Source: Owenia fusiformis (Eukaryota; Annelida; Polychaeta; Sabellida; Oweniidae). From it: a stretch of 64,000 nucleotides of DNA. How positions within the stretch are numbered: position 1 is the first letter of the stretch; every line of letters begins with the position of its first letter. Under the pieces are notes generated by a model. The model made no database searches. It was not told the DNA's origin and saw nothing but the letters and a program-made list of their open reading frames with translations. This document shows positions 55,986 through 64,000 of this stretch, piece after piece. The stretch lies in NCBI GenBank assembly GCA_903813345.2, contig CAIIXF020000003.1, forward strand, positions 795,621 to 859,620, given 5' to 3'. The position numbers were made by a program, and so were the translations under genes.

Positions 55986-56735
55986 GGTATGATATGTCAT
56001 ATTCCCTGCTTTTCTTGAGCCCTTTATAAACCTGTGAAAGATCTATTTGATTAGATTAGATGATATCGTTTGACCAAAAAAACTTTGTAAGAATTGAAGA
56101 ACTTGAATCCTGTTCCTCAATTTCCATTTCTATTCGTTGGTCAAATTTTCCTTTCTAAATAAATAACAAGAAAATCCAGTGAAAAAATCACTGAAAAACT
56201 ACAAAGACCCGAAGTTAGGGTATAAGGGGCGGAAAAGATGGAGTGATAGCGAAATGTTGATTTAACTATTAGTAAATGGTTACATTGTCACAGAAGCATG
56301 TAGCGCTACTTGTACTATCAGGCTACTGTTATACTGTTCTAGATGGGGTCGGGTTACTTAGGTCCCAAGTAAGGAACTCTATTGTTATTGTAAATGACTT
56401 TTTCACCAAAAACAATATGGATAGCGCTTCTTGCTCTTTAACGTTATGTTGATGCTGTACTGCATTACCAAGAGGAAGTTTAATATACGTATAAATTTTA
56501 ACAAACTTCATTATGTCACCATCTCTATAGCTACACGGTGACATAAAACAATCATGTAACTTTAGCACATATATCAGTATATTGTGGCGTCTTATAGCCC
56601 AAAAATATACATCAAATCTCAAAAAGTCCAATTAAATCCCCAGTAAATGACATCTGGACACTCATTGCAGTAATAGGCTAGTGTTCAGAAGCCTATTCAA
56701 TATTTGGACACTAAAATATACGATTTAAAACGTCA
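55986..56735. other. Spacer
   Basis: No exon was recognised. A minus frame at 56329-56631 has no splice sites or motif. Confidence 0.5.
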
Positions 56736-56745
56736 CATTATAAAC

Positions 56746-58400
56746 GGAATGTTATAAAAACCCTTTGACCTTCGACCTGCACCTTCGACCTTCACCTTCG
56801 ACTGACAGGGTGTCCAAAAAGAAAATATTATAGAAGCTATTTTTGCCGATCTCAGACCACGAGTCATACTTTTCTTTCGAAACTATATAATATTTCCATA
56901 TACTGCCCTGTCATGCATTTGCTGGAAAAATAGAAATCACGCATCAATTTAGCGTGTATGATCAAATATCACGCAAATCACACATTTTGTTGATATTATT
57001 AAAAATCGTTTTTTGTGAAATGCCGACACGGTAAAAAACCGAACGGCGAAGAAAAGCGAACGCATTCCGTTCGGTCTTTGCACGCGATTGCCGTTTATGT
57101 CACGCATTTGGTACAAAATATGTGTATATATCATGCATTTGTTTCGAAAATGCCCCCCCCCCTTGACGGATTTGAACAACGAGCGTAAGCGAGCTGGAAA
57201 ATTTTTAGGTGTCCAAAATCTGCCAGGTGTTCACTGAAGCTGTCCAAAGTTTGACGGAAGGTGTTCAACATTTGGAAGTCACTCATGTTAGATGGTCCCA
57301 AGTTGACAGCCCTGCATATACGTCATATAATTGTAAACACGTATATAAGTAGGCCTATTAGGAAATACGTTAGAATTCACTCAAGTCCATGTCTCAGACG
57401 TGACTAGCAGGCCCCGCAGCCAGGATTTACCACATATTGGCTATACTGTATGGGGACGTACCGCTATTTAGTGGGTCACTTTTTCAACGGAAAATCCCTA
57501 GATGTGGGTCCCATTTTGAGGAAAAACACTAGATATGAGTCCCATTTTGATGAAAAATCCCTAGAACTGGGTCTACTCTGAAAAATCCTAAAACTTTCTG
57601 GGTACTGTTTTTGAAAAAATCACCGGAAGTGGGTCTTGTTTTTTAAAAATTAATTGGGTAGGTATTTTGAGTCTCACCGGCACCCCCCCCTGTAAAAAAA
57701 ATTGACCAGTACCCCCCCCCCCCCCGGCCGAGGGGGAGCTTTTTGACAGTGTTGGCTAAAGAAATGACCATGATGATAGAGGAAGAAAAGAGCCTTACAA
57801 TGCTTTTTATTTGAAGCTTATAGCTCAATTTTGAAGGAAGTTACATACATTTTTGTAAATTCAAAACAAATCTTACACGTTTTTTAATGATCTAATTATG
57901 TTATAATTCGTTTTTGGGGTACCCGGTTTTTTCGACCGGGTACTAAGTTTGAACCCAGCATGGAGGATTTACTACCCGGTACCCGGTTTTTTCTACAAAC
58001 CCCAAATTATATCTGTATTTCAGTTATGGACGGCACATGCATGCGTTTAATAATTTAAACAAATCAAATTACTGGATTTAATACGCATGCGCAAAAAAAC
58101 AGAACCAAAAATAGACTGGCGCAGATCCCCCCCCCCCCATTGCCCTTCTGCAAATCTTTATACTCTTCAACGGAGGAGGCCAAGAAACGATCGATGGAAA
58201 TCATTTGCTTGAATTCAAGAACTGTTTTCATTTCTCCTGGGACACATCGTTTACTAACTGCATGCATAACTGAGTATAAAACATCAATAAGTCAAAGGTG
58301 CAGGTCGAAGGGTTTTTATAACTTTCTTTTTGTCCCGCTTTTTGAACACCCTGTAAGTCGAAGGTGCAGGTCGAAGGTCGAAGGGTTTTTATAACATTCC
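56746..58400. mobile_element. 1.66-kb element, long TIRs, 10-bp target duplication
   Basis: CATTATAAAC occurs immediately outside both ends (56736-56745, 58401-58410). The ends start GGAATGTTATAAAAACCC and match as inverted repeats for about 45 bp (TTYGACCTTCGACCTGCACC and on), then more loosely. A 9-10-bp duplication with long TIRs is typical of Mutator-like elements. Inside are poly-C runs (57153, 57712, 58128), a GTCCCATTTTGA repeat (57500-57560) and a GTACCCGG/CCGGGTAC hairpin near 57920. No transposase. Confidence 0.85.
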
Positions 58401-58410
58401 CATTATAAAC

Positions 58411-60052
58411 TACAGATGTAACCATACGATGTACTTCTTGCAACATAAATCGCGAATGGGAAGGGTCGAAACACTCTCATTAATTTTTCATAAATAGAAA
58501 ATAACACAAAGAGACCAATAGCAAAAAGAAATAAATCAGTTTTAAGTTAAAGACTAACAAATTACGTTTCCTCCATTTCTAAAGTAGCACTTTTCTTCAT
58601 AGTTGTTGCCGATTTCACACCTGATTCAAAATGTACGTCTTTGTTGACATAACCTTCATAATTGTTTGCATTAATTGTTGTTTCATTTATTGTTGGTGTT
58701 GTATGTATAGGATCTTGTTGTTAGTGTTGTTGTTGTCTGAAAAAGAATAAAGTGGGGCAGTCTATATTCATTTGAGTTCCGCTTGACCTTCCAGTTTAAA
58801 AACGATCGTTCGTATGATCCATACTTTAGGTAATAGCCAGTCTCGTGACATAAGTCCCGCGGGAGGCTATAAGGTTCATTGTCGAGGCGGATAAGACTAG
58901 AAAACTAAATAAATCTAGAAGGGTGGGGGAGGAGGTCAAAGCCATTTCAGTTTTGTATCAGACAAAATTTAACATTTCAATTTTTGTGCAATTTTGACTC
59001 GGATCAGAATTCCTTGGAATGGTTTTAAAATAAAGAGTTTACCTGATGTTTTCTGCTAATGTTGTGCCTACTGTCCCGGGTTTTAATTCTACATAATTTA
59101 TGGTAATATCCCAATGAAAATCCCAAATCCACGAAAGTCCTAAGACTTAGGCTATAAGTCCAAAAGCGAAAAGTCCGCGATGATCATGTTTTTTGGGGGA
59201 GTGGGGTCAAACTCAAAACTAGATTTATTTAGTTTCCTATCAGACGTTGAACTTCTGATGCGTCTCCTTGTGACCAGCATCATATATAATAGTCATTTAC
59301 AGAACATAAGAAATAGATCAGATCGTGACTATGTGAAGCATCTGGAAAACTCGTTGGACCATGAGAAACAAAATCTAAATTTCTTCAAGTTCATAAATTG
59401 ATTTTACACCACTTCTGGCCCGAATAATGATTCAGTACAATAAGAAGTTACAATTCTACTCATTTCTATAATCAAGTTGGAGTGAAATGCAATTATAAAT
59501 ACACAAATCAAACTTAAATTAACAGAAATGTTAGAATACGCTTACCCGTTCAGACAAAATTGAGAGCAATGGCGGACAATGCGTTGTACGTCACATGACG
59601 ACATTACTTGGAAACACAATCGATCCGTAATCGCGTCGTATGACGACTTGGTAGTTCCCTTGACAATTTGCCATATAAGGTAATAAAGGCGGTCTTTAGG
59701 TCACGTGACCAATCCACTGGCGATTGCCCGGAATATGGTACAAAGAATCCCACTTCGTGGGGGGTCTTTGTAAAAATACTTCAATATATCAGTTAAAATT
59801 GTAATGTTTAATTTCACAAATAATCTTATAAATAAGACTCAAATGTGAATATTCCAATATGTTCCCTAAGGAATTTGTCATACTAGTTCAATAGTTTATT
59901 GATTATTTGGTTGGCTCTAAAAATACCATTGGGTTGTTCAAAAGTTTCCAATAATGTCCAATAAGGGCTGGCAGGTTTTGGACTGGATTTCTTCACAGTA
60001 GTCTTAGAGAGGGGCCTCGGGTTTGAGCTGGGTTAGGGGCTAGAGTCCATCA
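58411..60052. other. Spacer, 1.6 kb
   Basis: Nothing convincing. The 73-codon + frame at 59180 has no motif or splice context. Confidence 0.45.
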
Positions 60053-60357
60053 TTAGTCGCTGAGGAGGGGTGAGGATTTTTTCAACAGCTCTAGCTGTTC
60101 CTGCCTTCTCTTCCTCATGATATCATCGGCCACCTTCCTAGCTTTTGCCATGGCGGTTGTTGGTGCCTGAGGGCTCTTCTACAACATCTAATGGGACATT
60201 ATGAATAATTTGTGGCTTGCCAAAAATAAAAATATCCTCTTCCTCGCTAGTGCTGGCATATCTTTCAAACTTCCCTTTCTTAGGGGGGGGGGGATGGGGA
60301 CTTAGGCGATGGTTCTTGTTTGTCCTATCTGCTCTTTCTTTTTCTTGGATCTCCATC
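60053..60357 (-). CDS. Terminal exon of an unnamed gene, one frameshift
   Basis: The acceptor is GTGTACTTTCAG. The first codon after it is ATG (EIQEKERADRTNKNHR), followed by a proline stretch coded by a C11 run, KKGKFERYASTSEEEDIF, then PLDVV. In the next frame, from about 60180, comes TTAMAKARKVADDIMRKRRQ and ELLKKSSPLLSD before TAA. The break lies near 60178 and needs one base. The tail is a basic helix. Family unknown. It may be the end of the gene whose exons lie at 61-62.5 kb. Confidence 0.4.
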
Positions 60358-60719
60358 CTGAAAGTACACAAAAAGAAACCAAACTCAATCAATTGCATCT
60401 AACTCTATTTTCTATAACGATATAAGCAATCTATTTGACTCCTGCAAAATGAAAAATGAATTAGTTTTATCTTCCAATATAGATGAATCATAACTTATTT
60501 CTGATACACATCTAATACTCTTGAAAATGGGGCCAATGGTTTGATGATTCTCATAGGATGCTGTCCCCCCCCCCCCCCCCGGGTTGTGGAGGCTACCAGG
60601 AGTGAAAAACCCGTCGATCAAGCACTTTACTATCTTTGGCATCTTAGTTTCACCTTTTTTGAAATTTTTTGAAATTCTCATTTAAACTATTATTCTTTTT
60701 ATGAGTAAAGTACACAACA
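60358..60719. other. Probable intron
   Basis: It contains a C14-GGG run at about 60567. The minus frame across it is not convincing. Confidence 0.4.
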
Positions 60720-61100
60720 TCTTTAATATGAGTACATTTTTGGCACCACTCATCTGCCTTTTTAAACCCTACAATTGATGCAGTTCTTCATGTTGTCCTG
60801 GAGGAGGATAGTGAGCTCTGATGCAGAGTACAGCACATGAAGGTAGGACCATTCTCACTTGGGGACCAAGACACCCCAAGCAGCTTGCACAAGTTGTCTG
60901 TATGCCACATGGCGTCTATGTCGATCAATTAGTCCATTGAATCTATTAGGATATTGCCTTTTATAGCTGCGTCTAGATTTAGTCTGTTAGTGCATAAACC
61001 AAGGAAGCCAGGATTAATAGTGATGCATCTAAGAATCTGTGGTGTCTCCTTCAGCTGGAAGAACTGTTCATTAAGGGCCCTTATCTGTGAAAGTCATTTC
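60720..61100 (-). pseudogene. Second P2X7 C-terminal domain-like remnant
   Basis: LKETPQILRCITINPGF, LGLCTNRLNLDAA, then after a one-base shift YKRQYPNRFNGLIDR and RRHVAYRQLVQAAWGVL. Same order as the copy at 20704-21065 (RCIT.NPGF..LC.NRL, then R..AYRQL..AAWG), but diverged. Stops and the shift make it a pseudogene. Confidence 0.65.
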
Positions 61101-61190
61101 AAGGTCAAATGTAAATTTCAACGTATTTGGTGTTTTAAGACTCTATTGGCTACTGTAACCCTTGTGAACCCGTAATTAGTGGACCCTAGG

Positions 61191-61495
61191 TCAAATTACA
61201 TCATCATCCATAGAAAATGATGTAGGCCTACATGATGTAGTTGATGATTCACAGCTTGGCACATCAACATCTTCCAATGGAAATGCCTCAACGCCAAGGC
61301 AAGAATCACCAGTCTCATTATTCCGATCGACATTGTCCACAAAAAATTTACTTCTAACAAAATTACCCTTGAAACCTTCTTGCCATGTCCCAAACTGAAT
61401 GAGAATAAAATTCCTGGTAAGGGGCTGATTGGAGGAAGGGCAATCAACAAATACGTAATTATATTGGCATATATGATTGGTAAAAGGGGTACAGG
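61191..61495 (-). CDS. Terminal coding exon, unknown gene
   Basis: The acceptor GGATTTCTTTAG is strong and is followed by about 100 open codons to TGA. Early Cys residues (CTPFTNHIC, VFVDCPSSN) are followed by IQFGTWQEGFKGNFVRSKFF and an acidic/Ser tail ending SFSMDDDVI. There is no ATG. Family unknown. Confidence 0.45.
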
Positions 61496-61626
61496 CTAAA
61501 GAAATCCAGCAGAAGATAAGTCTGGCAGTTCAGACCTCTTATGAACTTGACAAAAAAAATAACTTCACTTCAAATGCAACAATTTAAACCAAATTCTCTT
61601 TAGAAAATATCATCTCTGTCACTTTC

Positions 61627-61875
61627 TTAAATCAAATGAACAATACATTGTAAATGATAAATTTTATGACAATTTGGACAAAATAAATTCAACACCAGAG
61701 ATAATAAGAAACAAAGAACGATTGTCAAAAGAAAGTTGCGAATTGGCTCACGCATAAAAGGCAAATCCAACTCATGCTCATATTCATTAGATATTGTAGT
61801 AAGTAGTGGCTCTCTGCAATCTCTACATGCTACCATTGTTAGCATCTTCTTGATTTGGCTTATGGAAATGGATTC
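61627..61875 (-). CDS. Possible exon with two CxxC pairs
   Basis: It follows CATTCTACTTTCAG. ESISISQIKKMLTMVACRDC, then a hydrophobic stretch, FCPNCHKIYHL. Two CxxC pairs about 50 residues apart suggest a zinc ribbon, as at the N terminus of some Mutator-like proteins. The hydrophobic middle may instead be read in the wrong frame. Confidence 0.35.
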   Translation of the reverse strand, partial: ESISISQIKKMLTMVACRDCREPLLTTISNEYEHELDLPFMREPIRNFLLTIVLCFLLSLVLNLFCPNCHKIYHLQCIVHLI

Positions 61876-61999
61876 CTGAAAGTAGAATGGTTGCCATTTG
61901 ATGTTCTTGCTCTGTTACAAATTCCCAATAGACAACAATCACTAGTCCTGTTAATATTATACCTAGAAAGTTCATTAAAGCAATGTTTAACATGTTTAC

Positions 62000-62146
62000 C
62001 TTAACTCTTCTCTCAAGATGTGTGGTATAATGTAGTTGACACTAGCTATATTCGTCAGGGTGTTAGTAATGGCCTCACTGAACATTGCATTCTGCATCTT
62101 CATTGGCTGTTTCAGAGCAAACTCGTGAACATCTTCATCTAATTCC
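62000..62146 (-). CDS. Coding exon, helical, unknown gene
   Basis: Acceptor TTAACGGATTAG, donor GTTAAG/GTAAAC, 48 open codons. Contains LDEDVHEFALKQPMKMQNAM and ITNTLTNIASVNYIIPH. Its end phase does not fit the exon at 61875, so either an exon is missing or the chain is broken. Confidence 0.4.
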
Positions 62147-62390
62147 CTAATCCGTTAATAGTATTGAATAAATGCCGCCCCTCTGCTCTAGCTCTACAAC
62201 ATAAGATATTCTCCTTGTATATGGCCCCACACTATGTGGTGGGGACATAAAAAGTGGTCTAACTTCACAATAGAAAAAGCAATAAATATATATGTATAAT
62301 GTAATTTTGCAAAATAATTGCCAGTACAAACCCTAACTTAAATAATTAGTACTTACAGGAGAAATGTGTCTATCAATTGTTTAACATAAT

Positions 62391-62517
62391 CGATCCATTG
62401 CCGCTTGTTTATTTCTTTTGTTGAACACATAGTGAAGGTTGTTGGGGGATATTTGTGTTAACAGCATCTGTCGAAGAGCCTGCATCTTGCAACAGTTTGT
62501 TGGCAATGTAGACAATG
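62391..62517 (-). CDS. Coding exon, helical, unknown gene
   Basis: Strong acceptor (TTTTTATTTTCAG). Contains CCKMQALRQMLLTQISPNNL and NKRNKQAAMDRL, an amphipathic pattern. A donor TTAT/GTTAAA may end it near 62396; otherwise TAA at 62391. Confidence 0.4.
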
Positions 62518-63764
62518 CTGAAAATAAAAAGGATATTTTATATCTAATGCCAATTCTTTATTTAACAAAACTTTTATCCCGGTAGATCAAAAACATGTAA
62601 TAAAGGACCCATGTGCCTGTGTTTGCACAGTTAATTGTTAAAAAATTATGTTTGGAAAGGAATAATTTTGTATAGAAAAACTTTATTTTTGTCCAAATAA
62701 CATGAATATCTAAGCACAAATGCCAAATAAAAGGGACCATAATCTGTAAAGCTTATACGGTGGGTCACGCATGCTAGGATTACGACACAGTTGTGTTTTC
62801 CAAGTCTATTTCCACAGTGGGTCCATGTCATGAACTGACGGTAAGAGTCTTTTTTCTTGAACTGCTGAAAGTTGCAAAATGTCATTATGGTGCCAACACG
62901 CACAGTTACGTATTGAAACAAAACATATTAATTTTAGTTGTAAATTTATTTTTATTTTAGCTGATAATAAATGTGTTATAAATACTATATGTCCCCTTCT
63001 TAATACCACCTAACTATACTCTTCTACATACTATAAAAGAAATGACAGAAATACCTTCTGATACGCATGATTTTATAACTATAATAAATATATTACAACT
63101 GACTAGCTACCAAATTATAAAAAGATGTTATAACTGGGCTTTCAAGAGGCTTTACATGTACATTACAAAAAGGTTTACTAGTGTCCATATTATGACATAG
63201 AAAGTTAAACACCTACTATATTATAAAAGTATAACAATTTTTTTACAAGTATATTCAGATAATATTCACCAATTAACTAGGTACCAGTTTTATATACATA
63301 AAATGTTCTTTATTAAAAATGTTTATGAATAATACAAAACGTATAGTACACATCCTTTCATAAAAATATAGTCATTCAACCCTTTTAAATAAAAAGCAAA
63401 AAAGGACTACAAAGTAATTTGCATGAAAGTAGCTACTTCCATATTTCAAAATTTATATGAAAAACTACATCTATATTTTAGAATCAGTATGAAAGCAACT
63501 ACATCCAAATTTCAGGCACAGAACATTCATGACATTTATTGTATTGGAATTGTGTTTGTTGAGTGGTTTAACTGATGTTTCTAATACTGTATGCTGATGT
63601 TTGACTGTGACATTAAAATAGCTGCTAAAACTGAAAACAGCATAAAGATCATGTAAATGAAACCAGGAACCAACGTACAACATGTCATTACCAATGTAAA
63701 GCAGACTTTTAACAAAGTCCACAAAAAGATGATGACTAAACATTGTTCTTGTTTTGAATATGTA
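62518..63764. other. Spacer
   Basis: AT-rich, no exon recognised. Confidence 0.45.
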
Positions 63765-64000
63765 CTAGTTTAATAAACCATCATTTTTCTCCATGTTCCG
63801 AGGTTTTTGTGCCTCAGAAAATGGACCTCTCAAACAATTATATTTTGGGTCTCGTAACATTGAAGTTTTGTCATCCAATTTTCTAATGATATTGTTAAGT
63901 CTATCTGAACGGCTTGTAATGGTATTGGTTTTTTCATCTAATTCCTCATCAGATAACAGATCATTTGTGACACAACTCCACATTTTCTCTTCATCTGTGA
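63765..64000 (-). CDS. C-terminal exon of a C14orf93-like family gene, enters from the edge
   Basis: Open from the window edge to TAG at 63765. WSCVTNDLLSDEELDEKTNT, RSDRLNNIIRKLDDKTSML, then a Pro/Arg tail. 'LxSDEExD....RP..RS..L..L...L' followed by a short basic end is the C terminus of the C14orf93-like family that is expanded in invertebrates. The family role is unknown; the match is to a short pattern only. Confidence 0.45.
   Translation of the reverse strand, partial: TDEEKMWSCVTNDLLSDEELDEKTNTITSRSDRLNNIIRKLDDKTSMLRDPKYNCLRGPFSEAQKPRNMEKNDGLLN

Noticed and set aside
1-64000. tRNA, rRNA or snRNA genes
   Set aside because: I looked for T-arm (GGTTCGAATCC-type) and box motifs and saw none. 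A covariance-model scan would be needed to exclude diverged copies.

Overview
The window is a stretch of metazoan nuclear DNA: AT-rich, exons of 100-300 bp with consensus GT/AG splice sites, no operons, and dense in transposable elements and tandem repeats. Element types (Crypton-like tyrosine recombinase, DIRS-like, Penelope-like, PIF/Harbinger, hAT, Tc1/mariner, Helentron-like, LTR elements), long poly-C runs and several lineage-expanded invertebrate gene families point to an aquatic invertebrate (mollusc, echinoderm, lancelet or similar). I cannot fix the phylum. No complete ordinary host gene is present, no tRNA or rRNA gene was recognised, and there is one 23-base assembly gap at 8762-8784.

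Layout. 1-3.5 kb: a 128-bp tandem repeat, then the last two exons of a class C GPCR-like receptor (+). 3.8-8.8 kb: a small Helentron-like element, then two arrays of a 54-bp satellite, the first interrupted by a TTAA-flanked foldback element; the second array ends at the gap. 8.8-13.9 kb: minus-strand exons of unrecognised or family-only genes. 14.3-19.7 kb: a young, apparently empty LTR retrotransposon with 1701-bp LTRs, a tRNA-Leu primer site and a series of small hairpins with paired base changes. 20.4-28.7 kb: LINE, P2X7-domain, P-loop ATPase, MULE-like, hAT and Harbinger fragments, two foldbacks and a 1.5-kb Helentron-like element. 29.2-31.3 kb: a second 1.5-kb copy, which cuts off the 3' exon of a coiled-coil gene. 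31.6-32.9 kb: a third satellite array. 33.1-35.1 kb: a three-exon Crypton-type tyrosine recombinase gene with its catalytic residues intact but three reading-frame lesions. 36-43 kb: a TA-flanked inverted-repeat element, a 149-bp minisatellite, and DIRS-like and Penelope-like remains. 43-48.5 kb: two host-like minus-strand genes, and mariner and hAT remains. 48.8-56 kb: an LTR element with 440-bp repeats, one of which is split by a 4.02-kb TA-flanked transposon; the other LTR is the natural empty site. 56.7-58.4 kb: an element with long terminal inverted repeats and a 10-bp target duplication. 60-64 kb: minus-strand exons of one or more unnamed genes and a second P2X7-domain pseudogene.

How it fits together: there is no pathway here. 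The window is mainly a record of successive insertions, several datable relative to each other (MITEs inside satellite arrays, a transposon inside an LTR, a Helentron-like element inside an exon). Some frame breaks lie in A homopolymers, so part of the apparent decay may be sequencing or assembly error.
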